A DNA stretch of 33,531 nt, from the NCBI GenBank assembly GCA_903840505.1, contig CAIMGI010000101.1, forward strand, positions 1-33,531, given 5' to 3'. Below the pieces are notes generated by a model. That model had not been told where the DNA came from. It saw only the letters and a program-made list of their open reading frames with translations, and did no database searches. Source of the DNA: an uncultured Bacteroidota bacterium (GTDB lineage Bacteria > Bacteroidota > Bacteroidia > UBA4408). The position numbers and the translations under genes were made by a program. The first letter of the stretch is position 1, and each line of letters opens with the position of its first letter. Below are positions 8,626-16,800 of the stretch, in pieces.

Positions 8626-9240
8626 TTATTTACTTTTTGTTGAACCTGTACCTGCAGCTCCTCCACCTGTTCCACCTGCAGCGCCTGTTCCTTCTTTTGC
8701 ACCTCCGCCTGCTCCTGCAGCTGAACCTTTTTTGTAACCCATCAGTAACAATATATCATCGCTTTTATCCAATTTAGGGGTAGCGTACAACATTGTTAAA
8801 TCGCTCGATTTGTCGAATATTACAGAGTAAGCTCCTTTTTCAGCATAGGTTTTTATGGCGTTGTATATTTTGTCCTGAACAGGCTTAATCATTTCTTGGC
8901 GTTTTTTAAATAGGTCGCCATCTACTCCAAAACGTTGTTTTTGAAGTTCTTTTGCATCGCGTTCTTTTGCAATGATTTCATCCTCACGTTTTTTCTTCAT
9001 TTCCTCGGTAAGCAAAATTTGTTCTGCCTGAAATGCTTTGTACATTTTATCAATTTCGGAGTACTTGGCTTCAATTTCTTTTTGCCAAGTTATGGACATA
9101 TTATCCAATTGTTGTTGTGATGTTTTATATTCGGGAATGTTGTTCAAAATATATTGTGAATCAACGTATCCGTACTTTTGTGCCGATGCAATTCCTAAAC
9201 TAAAAATGGTAAATCCGATTGCTAAAACAAGTTTTTTCAT
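8626..9240 (-). CDS. OmpH/Skp family periplasmic chaperone (first copy)
   Basis: A 204-residue Skp-like protein: signal peptide MKKLVLAIGFTIFSLGIASAQ, then KYGYVDSQYILNNIPEY, the start of the core, a long charged helical hairpin arm (about residues 45-115), and a return segment ending near DDILLLMGYKKG. This pattern matches the periplasmic chaperone that escorts outer-membrane proteins. The last 33 residues are almost purely Gly, Ala, Thr and Ser, a low-complexity tail not needed for the Skp fold. It follows bamA by 44 bases; that gap contains a short GCCTC/GAGGC palindrome. It is probably co-transcribed with uppS and bamA. Confidence 0.92.
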   Translation of the reverse strand: MKKLVLAIGFTIFSLGIASAQKYGYVDSQYILNNIPEYKTSQQQLDNMSITWQKEIEAKYSEIDKMYKAFQAEQILLTEEMKKKREDEIIAKERDAKELQKQRFGVDGDLFKKRQEMIKPVQDKIYNAIKTYAEKGAYSVIFDKSSDLTMLYATPKLDKSDDILLLMGYKKGSAAGAGGGAKEGTGAAGGTGGGAAGTGSTKSK

Positions 9241-9284
9241 CTTTTTTATTTTTGTGCCTCTAGCGAGGCGAAGTTACTATTATT

Positions 9285-11813
9285 TTATAAATCACCAATG
9301 TTAGCTCCTATTGTGAAAGCAAACTCTCCTTTTTTAACCAATCCCGTTCCAACATTTCTGCCGGAGCGTCCTTGCGTTGAATAATCAAATCCCCAACCGT
9401 AATCAAATCCTAACATTCCAAACATCGGTAAAAATATTCTTATTCCTGCTCCTGCCGATCGCTTTACAACAAAGGGGTTAAACTCTTTGAAACTGTTCCA
9501 CGAATTACCTGCTTCTGCAAAAGCCAAGCCAAAAATTGTTGCTTGCGGATTTAGGGAAAAAGGGTAACGTAATTCCATTGTATATTTTACAATAGCAGAA
9601 GCCCCTGTACTGGGCGATAAATCACCGTCCGTATAACCACGCAAGGCAATTATTTCTCTGCCATCTAAATTGTATCCCGATAAACCACTACCTCCTAAAT
9701 AAAAACGTTCAAAAGGTGAAGTTCCGATTGTGCTGTTGTAATAACCCAAGTAACCTACTCCAACGCGTGTGTTTAGTACCAATTTATCAACCAGTTTTGT
9801 AAACCAGCTGGTGCTGAATTTTAATTTATAATATTCAATAAACTTGTATTTTTCTTCGGGTGTAACATCCACATAATCTTTTCCATTGAATAAGGAGTAA
9901 GGCAATGTTGCTTGTGCAGTTAAGGATATTGTACCTCCCGATTGAGTATAAATAGGTGCATCAATTGAGCTACGTGATAATACAGATTTAAAAGGGAGGT
10001 TATACGAGAATCCACTTTTGAAAAACTCACCAGTTTTAAATCCTAAATCATAGTTTTCCAACTTGTATTTTTGGGCGCTAAAATCGTTGTATAGGGTGAA
10101 ATAATCATCGGGAACTTTTAATCTTTTCCCAAGTCCAACAGACACACCTGTTATTTTTATTACTTGACGTGCAGGATCATCTTTTTTAGAACCATAACGA
10201 TTTTGTACGTTGTGGTAAACGGAAACACTAAATGAGTTTGGTTTTTTACCTCCCAGCCAAGGCTCAACAAAAGAGGCACTGTACGATTGATAATATAAAC
10301 CACTTGTTTGTGCACGTAAGCTCAATGATTGTCCGTCACCTGCAGGAAGCGGTTGCCAAGCACCTTTTTTGAAAAAATTATTTGCCGAGAAATTGTTGAA
10401 TGAAATACCTGCAGTAATTAACAAGTTTTTGTTACCGTAACCACCCGAAAGTTCAATTTGATCGGAAGGGTTTTCTTCTACTACGTATTCAATATCAACT
10501 GTTCCATCGGCTGGATTTGGTTTAGGGTTCACACCCATTTTTTGAGCATTAAAATAACGTAATTGCGATAATTCTCGTTGCGATCGTATGATGTCGGCAC
10601 GACTAAATAATTGTCCTGGCTTGGTGCGTATTTCACGCATAATTACTTTGTCGTTTGTTTTTGTATTTCCTACAACGGTAATTTTATTAATACGTGCTTG
10701 TTTCCCTTCATAAATACGCATTTCAAAATCGATGGAGTCGTTATCAACCACTATTTCAACTGGGGTAACGTTGAAAAATAAATATCCCTCATCCATATAA
10801 AGGGAGCTAACATCACGTCCATCGGCACTCATAAATAAACGCGAATCGAGTGTTGCTTGGTTAAATATATCTCCTTTTTTAATGCCTAAAAGAGTGTCTA
10901 ATCTACCCGTAGTGTACTTTGAATTTCCTACCCAAGTTATGTGACGGAAATAATATTTTTTACCCTCTTCGATGTTTATTTTTATGTTTAACAAACCTTC
11001 TGCATCTCTCCAAACGGTATCGCTTTTTATTTTAGCATCCCTAAATCCTTTTTCATTGTACTTGTCGATAATTGCAATTTTATCGGCTTCGTAATTTTCT
11101 TCCAAATATTTCGATCCTTTAAACACGTTATACCAGTGTTTTTCTTTGGTTTCCTTCATCAGTCTGTGAAGTTTCCCCTCTTTTATTTGAGTGTTTCCTG
11201 TAAAGTATATTTCTTTAATTTTTACTTTTTTATTTTTCTTGATATTAAAATATACTATTACGCTGTTCAATAAAGTGGTGTCTTTTTTTTGTGCTACATT
11301 CACAACAACATCATAAAACCCCTTGTCAACAAAGTGTTCCTTGATAATATTTTGTGATGATACAACTAAATTATCGGTAACTATTTTACCTTTTATAAGT
11401 CTTATTTTTTCGCGTAAATCATCTGCCTCACCTTTCTTTATTCCGGTAAAAGAAAATCGGGAAAGTCGTGGACGTTCCTCTACGTGTATGTTAAGGAAGA
11501 TGGTATTGTTTTGAACTTTCGTAGCTTTAATATCAATATCCGCAAACAAATTTTGTTCCCAAAGGTTTTGAATGGCACGTGTTATTTTTTCGCCCGGAAC
11601 CATAATTTTATCGCCAATGGTTAAACCGCAAATTGTTACCAAAACATTTTTGTCAAGGTAGTCGGTTCCACTGATTGTAATTCCTCCAATTTCGTATTCA
11701 CGCGGGGTGTTATAGTCAATTGTTTCTAAATCGGAACCGATAGAAACTTGGGCTTTTGAAGCCAACATAAAAAAGCAAAAAGCAAACGTAATTGTATTCC
11801 TTAATATTCTCAT
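9285..11813 (-). CDS. bamA: Outer membrane protein assembly factor BamA
   Basis: An 842-residue Omp85 protein, the central insertase for outer-membrane beta-barrels. After a signal peptide (FAFCFFMLASKAQ) come POTRA domains across about residues 40-460; EIGGITISGTDYLDKNVLV opens the first, and RINKITVVGNTKTNDKVIMREIRT lies in the last. The C-terminal barrel, about residues 480-842, includes ERFYLGGSGLSGYNLDGRE, which fits the conserved Omp85 lid-loop region, and ends FAFTIGANIGDL. The length is normal for Bacteroidota BamA. It begins three bases after uppS and precedes two Skp paralogues, so the block couples isoprenoid carrier synthesis with outer-membrane biogenesis. Confidence 0.97.
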   Translation of the reverse strand: MRILRNTITFAFCFFMLASKAQVSIGSDLETIDYNTPREYEIGGITISGTDYLDKNVLVTICGLTIGDKIMVPGEKITRAIQNLWEQNLFADIDIKATKVQNNTIFLNIHVEERPRLSRFSFTGIKKGEADDLREKIRLIKGKIVTDNLVVSSQNIIKEHFVDKGFYDVVVNVAQKKDTTLLNSVIVYFNIKKNKKVKIKEIYFTGNTQIKEGKLHRLMKETKEKHWYNVFKGSKYLEENYEADKIAIIDKYNEKGFRDAKIKSDTVWRDAEGLLNIKINIEEGKKYYFRHITWVGNSKYTTGRLDTLLGIKKGDIFNQATLDSRLFMSADGRDVSSLYMDEGYLFFNVTPVEIVVDNDSIDFEMRIYEGKQARINKITVVGNTKTNDKVIMREIRTKPGQLFSRADIIRSQRELSQLRYFNAQKMGVNPKPNPADGTVDIEYVVEENPSDQIELSGGYGNKNLLITAGISFNNFSANNFFKKGAWQPLPAGDGQSLSLRAQTSGLYYQSYSASFVEPWLGGKKPNSFSVSVYHNVQNRYGSKKDDPARQVIKITGVSVGLGKRLKVPDDYFTLYNDFSAQKYKLENYDLGFKTGEFFKSGFSYNLPFKSVLSRSSIDAPIYTQSGGTISLTAQATLPYSLFNGKDYVDVTPEEKYKFIEYYKLKFSTSWFTKLVDKLVLNTRVGVGYLGYYNSTIGTSPFERFYLGGSGLSGYNLDGREIIALRGYTDGDLSPSTGASAIVKYTMELRYPFSLNPQATIFGLAFAEAGNSWNSFKEFNPFVVKRSAGAGIRIFLPMFGMLGFDYGWGFDYSTQGRSGRNVGTGLVKKGEFAFTIGANIGDL

Positions 11814-11816
11814 TTT

Positions 11817-12560
11817 CTATTTGCTTATTTGTTCGCTAGTTAGTCCGTATCTGCGTTCACGTTGTTGATAATCTAATATGGCATCTACCAAATCTTGTTT
11901 TCTAAAGTCGGGCCAAAGTTTGTCGATAAAACAAAGTTCGGAATAAGCAATTTGCCACAACAAAAAATTGCTGATGCGTTTTTCACCGCTTGTGCGTATC
12001 AGCATATCGGGGTCAGGTATTCCGGCAGTGGTTAAATGTGAAGAGAAGATATTTTCGTTGATGTCATTGATGGAAATGGAATTGTTTTTTACTTCCTCTG
12101 CTATTTGTTTTACGGCTTCAATAATTTCCCATTTCGAACTATAGCTCAATGCAATAACAACGGTCATTTTGGTGTTTTGTGAAGTCAATCCAATTGTGTG
12201 CATTAACTCATCGTAGGTTTCCTTGGGTAAACTTTTAGTATCGCCAATGGTTGCTAATTTTATTTGATTGTCGTTTAGTTTTTTTACTTCGTTTTTAAGT
12301 GTTTTTACCAAGAGTCCCATCAGCGCATCTACTTCTTCTTTGGGTCGGTTCCAATTTTCGGTCGAAAAAGCATATAAGGTAAGGTATTCAACACCAATTT
12401 CGGCCGCCATTTCAACTGTTTCGCTTACGGCAGTAATGGCATTTAAATGACCATAAATTCTATTCTCACCTTGGGTTTTTGCCCATCTTCCATTGCCATC
12501 CATTGTGATAGCAATGTGCTTCGGTATTTTGTTAAAATCTATTTTACTTGTATCAGCCAT
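11817..12560 (-). CDS. uppS: Isoprenyl transferase (undecaprenyl diphosphate synthase)
   Basis: A cis-prenyltransferase that extends farnesyl diphosphate with isopentenyl diphosphate to make the C55 carrier lipid for peptidoglycan and O-antigen synthesis. The 247-residue protein shows the catalytic MDGNGRWA (Asp21), AFSTENWNRP, RTSGEKRISNFLLWQ and the closing LWPDF motifs. The ATG fits the family N-terminus. bamA follows after three bases. A TGTAAC-N17-CGTCCTA motif lies just upstream at 12570-12599 and would give a leader of only a few bases, so transcripts from it could be almost leaderless. Confidence 0.97.
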   Translation of the reverse strand: MADTSKIDFNKIPKHIAITMDGNGRWAKTQGENRIYGHLNAITAVSETVEMAAEIGVEYLTLYAFSTENWNRPKEEVDALMGLLVKTLKNEVKKLNDNQIKLATIGDTKSLPKETYDELMHTIGLTSQNTKMTVVIALSYSSKWEIIEAVKQIAEEVKNNSISINDINENIFSSHLTTAGIPDPDMLIRTSGEKRISNFLLWQIAYSELCFIDKLWPDFRKQDLVDAILDYQQRERRYGLTSEQISK

Positions 12561-12569
12561 ATTATCCTA

Positions 12570-12599
12570 TAGGACGTTAAAAAAGCCATCAAAGTTACA
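12570..12599 (-). promoter_or_regulatory. Candidate ECF promoter of uppS-bamA-ompH-ompH
   Basis: On the minus strand: TGTAAC (12599-12594), a 17-base spacer, then CGTCCTA (12576-12570). The -35 hexamer, spacer length and CGTC core are identical to those ahead of the ECF sigma gene at 1941-1970. The expected start site falls within a few bases of the uppS ATG at 12560. Confidence 0.5.
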
Positions 12600-12611
12600 A
12601 TAATTATTAAA

Positions 12612-13430
12612 TTAATAGGCAGGGCAACGGTCGTGACGGTCGGTGAACTTATAGGCTACCGTTATTCCTGCAAAGGAGTACCAATCTTTGTTTTTTGAAT
12701 TGCCTCTTTGTCGGTCAGTGCCGGTTACATAGCCTAAATTACTGCGGTTCGAAAGTTCGGCAGCCAATGTTCCTTTTTCGGCAGCCAATATGGTAGGGTC
12801 GACATAGGTTTTGCTCACATCGTCAATATAATCGGTAAAAGTTTTGCGCATACCCCATTCGGCAGCAATGCTTAAATGTTTGGCAATGGTGGCTTTAAAT
12901 CCAATTCCGAAAGGGATGGAGGCTTGAATGGTGCTGTACTTTTTTCGGTTGTAATAAGTTGTTCCTTGTCCTTCGGTACCTAAGTTTCTTAAATCTACAT
13001 AGCTTCCGTTTACGTTTGCTTGAGGGTTAAATCTGAAAGCAGATAGACCTATAAAAACAAAGGGGCTCGCGGGGATTTGCCAATTTCCTGTTTCGTATTG
13101 AAAAAAATTGAATTCATATTGTGCAGTAGCTTCCCATAAGGTTGAGGTAAAATTCAGATTGCGGTTTTTTTGTGCCACATCTTTCGACTGGGCATCACTG
13201 GCAGTAAGTTTGCCATAATTAATAGCATACTTTAAAGTTTGACGGTAATTGAGGTTTCTTCTATATACCAATCCGGCTGCAGGTTGTGTTTTATGAAATT
13301 GTTTAATGGGGTTTAAGTCGCCAATATAATAGGAGCCACCTAAAAACAAGCCCAATTCATTTTTTTGAGCAAGTGAAAAATGGCAGCAAACAATACTGCA
13401 AAAAAGGAATAAACAGTTCTTAATGTTCAT
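12612..13430 (-). CDS. DUF6089-type outer-membrane beta-barrel protein
   Basis: The ORF track starts at a TTG (13439), but the ATG at 13430 directly opens the signal peptide (MNIKNCLFLFCSIVCCHFSLAQ), giving 272 residues. The mature protein begins NELGLFLGGSYYIGDLNP and continues as alternating amphipathic strands with many aromatic residues, as in an 8- to 10-strand outer-membrane barrel. Family and position match the DUF6089 protein regularly found ahead of uppS-bamA in Bacteroidota. The function is not established; context suggests outer-membrane assembly or stability. About 50 bases, including the ECF-type promoter, separate it from uppS. Confidence 0.8.
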   Translation of the reverse strand: MNIKNCLFLFCSIVCCHFSLAQKNELGLFLGGSYYIGDLNPIKQFHKTQPAAGLVYRRNLNYRQTLKYAINYGKLTASDAQSKDVAQKNRNLNFTSTLWEATAQYEFNFFQYETGNWQIPASPFVFIGLSAFRFNPQANVNGSYVDLRNLGTEGQGTTYYNRKKYSTIQASIPFGIGFKATIAKHLSIAAEWGMRKTFTDYIDDVSKTYVDPTILAAEKGTLAAELSNRSNLGYVTGTDRQRGNSKNKDWYSFAGITVAYKFTDRHDRCPAY

Positions 13431-13558
13431 TGTAGGCAATTATAACGAATAATATGTGTATTTTAGTATACCTTTCGTTTGTATATGTTAAATAATATTA
13501 ATAGCTCCCATAAAGCAGTATAGTGAAAATGAAATGTACAAATGTAAAAATTGATTGA

Positions 13559-13566
13559 TATATTTG
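13559..13566 (+). promoter_or_regulatory. Candidate -7 box for the GH3-family gene
   Basis: TATATTTG, an exact match to TAnnTTTG, 17 bases before the ATG at 13584. No clear TTTG -33 box is present at the expected distance. It lies in the 153-base divergent region between the DUF6089 gene and this one. Confidence 0.4.
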
Positions 13567-13583
13567 TTTTTTTCAATGTATAA

Positions 13584-15131
13584 ATGACATTATTCACTAA
13601 AATACTTACTCGTGCGGTTGAATTAAAAAAAACAATTCCAAAAGTTGGTCGTAAGAAGGATGTATTAAAAATTCAGCAGTCGGCATTATTGAAATTGTTG
13701 CGCAAAGCAAGAAACACTTCCTTTGGTAAGGAATATGATTTTGACAGCATTGTTTTTTCAAAAAATCCATTGAGTGAATTTCAAAAAAAAGTACCTGTTT
13801 TTGACTATCAAAAAATTTATGATACCTGGTGGAGCCGCTTGTTAAATAATGAGGAAAATGTTTGTTGGCCAGGGAAAGTAAAATATTTTGCCTTGAGTTC
13901 AGGTACATCGGGAGCTTCCAGCAAGTACATTCCTGTTACATCACAAATGTTGCGTTCAATAAAAAGAGCGAGTGCTTTGCACGTGCTAACGTTAGCGGAT
14001 TATGATATTCCGGTTACCTTTTTGGAAAAGGGCTTTTTAATGATTGGAGGCAGCACTGATTTGAGAAGCAGGGGCAGTTATTTTGAAGGCGATCTTTCGG
14101 GAATAACTACAGGTAATATACCTTTTTGGTTTCAAGAGTTTTATAAACCGGGTAAGGAAATATCCAAAGAAAAGGATTGGAATGTTAAAATAGAAAAAAT
14201 AGTAGAGAATGCCAAACAGTGGGATATTGCCATTATTTGTGGTGTTCCGGCTTGGATACAAATAGTGCTTCAAAAAATCATTACCCGTTATAAGGTAAAT
14301 AACATTCACGACATTTGGCCAAATTTGTCGGTTTATGTTAGTGGTGGAGTTTCTTTTGAGCCCTACAGAAATGGCTTTGGAAAATTATTTGCCAAACCCC
14401 TTATCTATTTAGATACATACTTGGCTTCCGAAGGTTTTATGGCTTTTCAGGCGCGTCCCGATACAACATCTATGCAGTTGATATTGAATAATGGGATATT
14501 TTTTGAATTTGTACCTTTTACTTCCGATAATTTTGATGAAGATGGGGAATTGCTTGAGAATCCTAAAGTGTTATTGATAAATGAAGTGGAAGAGGGTAAG
14601 GAATACGCTTTACTTATTTCTACAAATGCCGGAACTTGGCGTTATTTAATTGGTGATACTGTTAAATTTACATCCAAGGAAAAGTCTGAAATAATCATTA
14701 CAGGACGAACGAAGCATTTTATGAGTTTGTGTGGCGAGCATTTATCGGTTGACAATTTGAATAAGGCAGTTACCACTGCGGCCAATGAATTAAATATTCT
14801 CATTACCGAATTTACGCTTACCGGTGCTCCTGCCAAGGAAGGTGTTTTTAGTCATAAATGGTACGTTGGTACGAATTCAAAAATAGATGGGGCTACCTTA
14901 TTAAAAAGAATTGATCAGTTATTGTGTGAGCTGAACGATGATTATGCTGTGGAACGTAAGGAGGCATTGAAAGAAATAAGTATATCGGTACTCCCATTGG
15001 ATATTTTTTATGCTTGGATGCGTAAAAATGGGAAAGAGGGGGGACAAAATAAATTTCCGAGGGTGTTAAAAAAGGAGAAGCAAGAAGACTGGGAACTATT
15101 TGTTAAAAGTGCCTCAATTCAAAATATTTAA
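13584..15131 (+). CDS. GH3 auxin-responsive-promoter family protein (acyl-adenylating enzyme)
   Basis: A 515-residue member of the GH3 family of the ANL adenylating superfamily. Plant members adenylate jasmonate, auxin or other acyl acids and join them to amino acids; bacterial members have mostly unknown substrates. Seen here: the ATP-binding loop ALSSGTSGASSKYIPVT at about residue 102, YLASEGFMAFQ (motif II region, usually YGxSE), and YLIGDTVKFT followed by the hinge-like ITGRTKHFMSLCGEHLS. The C-terminal domain is complete. A LysE-type exporter gene follows after 14 bases and may share the transcript. No signal peptide, so cytoplasmic. The family is secure; the acid and amino-acid substrates cannot be read from the sequence. 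Confidence 0.9.
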   Translation: MTLFTKILTRAVELKKTIPKVGRKKDVLKIQQSALLKLLRKARNTSFGKEYDFDSIVFSKNPLSEFQKKVPVFDYQKIYDTWWSRLLNNEENVCWPGKVKYFALSSGTSGASSKYIPVTSQMLRSIKRASALHVLTLADYDIPVTFLEKGFLMIGGSTDLRSRGSYFEGDLSGITTGNIPFWFQEFYKPGKEISKEKDWNVKIEKIVENAKQWDIAIICGVPAWIQIVLQKIITRYKVNNIHDIWPNLSVYVSGGVSFEPYRNGFGKLFAKPLIYLDTYLASEGFMAFQARPDTTSMQLILNNGIFFEFVPFTSDNFDEDGELLENPKVLLINEVEEGKEYALLISTNAGTWRYLIGDTVKFTSKEKSEIIITGRTKHFMSLCGEHLSVDNLNKAVTTAANELNILITEFTLTGAPAKEGVFSHKWYVGTNSKIDGATLLKRIDQLLCELNDDYAVERKEALKEISISVLPLDIFYAWMRKNGKEGGQNKFPRVLKKEKQEDWELFVKSASIQNI

Positions 15132-15145
15132 TTCCATTTGCATTT

Positions 15146-15760
15146 ATGATAGCAGCATTGTTTCAGGGCATTTTTTTAGGATGCGTGTTAAGTGTGCTAA
15201 TAGGACCTGTGTTTTTTTTGCTCATACAAACAAGTATTAAAAAGGGTTTTAGGGCGGCAATGTTTTTGGAAATAGGCATTTTTGCAAGCGATGCTTTTTG
15301 TATTTGGTTGTGTTATATGGGACTTGCAAGCATAGTGCAGAATCCTGAATACGAAAAAGTAATAGCTATTATTGGAGGAAGCATCCTTATAGGCTTTGGA
15401 ATAGCCACCATTTTTAGTCATAAAAAAATGAGCAATGAGAATCCCGAAGAGATTAAAATAAAAATTCCGCGATTGATTCTGAAAGGCTTTTTTTTCAATA
15501 TCAGTAATCCTTCGGTAATATTATTTTGGATTGGATCAGTAGGAGTTGCCATCTCTCAATTTAATTCACAAAGGGGATATATATTTGCCTATTTCTGTGG
15601 AACACTTATTACGGTATTGGGCATTGATATTCTGAAAGCTTATTTAGCCAATAAAATAAAATCCTTTCTTACACCCAAAATGTTTGATATTGTGAATAAG
15701 ATTGCAGGAATTGTCATTATTGGTTTTGGGGTATACCTTATAGGAAGCAAGTTTTTTTAG
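15146..15760 (+). CDS. LysE-family amino-acid exporter
   Basis: A 204-residue inner-membrane protein with about six hydrophobic spans. The N-terminus, FQGIFLGCVLSVLIGPVFFLLIQTSIKKGFRAA, carries the conserved G-P...Q..I..G pattern of LysE/RhtB exporters, and NISNPSVILFWIGS matches the family's central NP motif. Such proteins export amino acids or small derivatives by proton exchange. It begins 14 bases after the GH3-family gene, so exporting that enzyme's product is one possibility, but LysE genes sit in many contexts and this is only an inference. Confidence 0.88.
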   Translation: MIAALFQGIFLGCVLSVLIGPVFFLLIQTSIKKGFRAAMFLEIGIFASDAFCIWLCYMGLASIVQNPEYEKVIAIIGGSILIGFGIATIFSHKKMSNENPEEIKIKIPRLILKGFFFNISNPSVILFWIGSVGVAISQFNSQRGYIFAYFCGTLITVLGIDILKAYLANKIKSFLTPKMFDIVNKIAGIVIIGFGVYLIGSKFF

Positions 15761-15812
15761 TCGGATAATACCATCATAAAATCCTATATTTACATTAAAA
15801 CGATTATTTCTT

Positions 15813-16478
15813 ATGGCTAGTTATAAAACAATCCCCTATAAGGGTGAAGCGTATGATGAGAAGGAATTGATTGCCAAGTCTGTGGAATATTATAATTGGA
15901 TGGAAAAGCGCAGAACGGTAAGGGACTTTTCGGAACAACCTGTTCCATTGGAAGTGATTCAAAAAATAGTATTATCGGCTTCCACGGCTCCATCGGGAGC
16001 GCACAAGCAGCCTTGGAGCTTTTGTGTGGTAAGTAACCCCGAAATTAAAAAGAAAATTCGCCAAGCAGCCGAAAAGGAAGAAAAGGAGAGTTATAATGGC
16101 AGAATGACCCAAGAATGGTTGGAGGATTTGGCTCCATTGGGCACCGATTGGCAAAAACCCTTTTTAGAAACAACACCTTATCTAATTATAGTATTTAAAC
16201 GTATCTATGAATTGAAAGGGGAGGTTAAAAGAAATAATTATTATGTAAGCGAATCGGTGGGGATTGCTTGTGGGTTTTTGTTAACTGCTATACACAACGC
16301 AGGACTGGTAGCTCTTACCCATACACCCAGTCCGATGAATTTTTTAAGTAAATTATTGAATAGGCCCGAAAATGAACGTCCTTTTTTGCTTATTCCTGTG
16401 GGTTACCCGGCAGTAAATGCTTTAGTTCCGGATTTGAGGAGAAAAGATTTGGATGAAGTACTATTTCTTTACGACTAA
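15813..16478 (+). CDS. Nitroreductase-fold flavoprotein, iodotyrosine-deiodinase (IYD)-like
   Basis: A 221-residue FMN protein. The FMN-binding EKRRTVRDFSEQPVP, STAPSGAHKQPWSF and ACGFLLTAIHNAGLVALTHTP segments follow IYD, not the generic nitroreductases. The IYD active-site lid is recognisable: Glu90 and Tyr94 in EEKESYNGRM, and Lys115 in TDWQK, at the same mutual spacing as the residues that hold the halotyrosine zwitterion in the mammalian enzyme. It ends VPDLRRKDLDEV, also IYD-like. Known IYD family members reductively remove halogen from halotyrosines; bacterial homologues exist. No membrane anchor, unlike the animal protein. A TATATTTA sequence about 25 bases before the ATG may be its -7 box. 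The substrate is inferred from the motifs. Confidence 0.88.
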   Translation: MASYKTIPYKGEAYDEKELIAKSVEYYNWMEKRRTVRDFSEQPVPLEVIQKIVLSASTAPSGAHKQPWSFCVVSNPEIKKKIRQAAEKEEKESYNGRMTQEWLEDLAPLGTDWQKPFLETTPYLIIVFKRIYELKGEVKRNNYYVSESVGIACGFLLTAIHNAGLVALTHTPSPMNFLSKLLNRPENERPFLLIPVGYPAVNALVPDLRRKDLDEVLFLYD

Positions 16479-16483
16479 AAAGA

Positions 16484-16513
16484 TTTGATTTTAAATCAAT
16501 AAATGTATATTTG
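16484..16513 (+). promoter_or_regulatory. Promoter of the acpP-fabF-rnc operon
   Basis: TTTG (16484-16487), an 18-base spacer, then TATATTTG (16506-16513), an exact match to the Bacteroidota housekeeping consensus. The predicted leader before acpP is about 30 bases. Confidence 0.7.
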
Positions 16514-16548
16514 CACAAAATTTTTTATAAACTTAAAACAGTTACAAA

Positions 16549-16785
16549 ATGTCAGACATTACATCAAGAGTAAAAGCTATAATAGTAGATAAACTAGGTG
16601 TTGACGAGAAAGAAGTTACGCCAGAAGCTAGTTTTACAAACGATCTAGGAGCAGATTCACTAGATACAGTTGAGTTGATTATGGAATTCGAAAAGGAATT
16701 CAACATTGCAATTCCGGATGATCAAGCTGAAAAAATTAGCACAGTAGGTCAGGCGATAGCTTATATCGAGAGCAACGTAAAGTAA
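16549..16785 (+). CDS. acpP: Acyl carrier protein
   Basis: A 78-residue acidic carrier of growing fatty-acyl chains. The phosphopantetheine attachment motif is [15 protein letters not shown] with Ser37, and the rest ([32 protein letters not shown]) follows the standard four-helix ACP. It is the first gene of the acpP-fabF-rnc block, and fabF begins 15 bases downstream, the usual order in Bacteroidota. A near-consensus housekeeping promoter lies upstream. Confidence 0.98.
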   Translation: MSDITSRVKAIIVDKLGVDEKEVTPEASFTNDLGADSLDTVELIMEFEKEFNIAIPDDQAEKISTVGQAIAYIESNVK

Positions 16786-16800
16786 TTTAACGTATTTGTT

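Noticed and set aside
9256-9269. Palindrome GCCTC-TAGC-GAGGC between bamA and ompH as a terminator
   Set aside because: Only 5 bp of stem and no U-tract on the minus strand; more likely a weak mRNA hairpin or chance.
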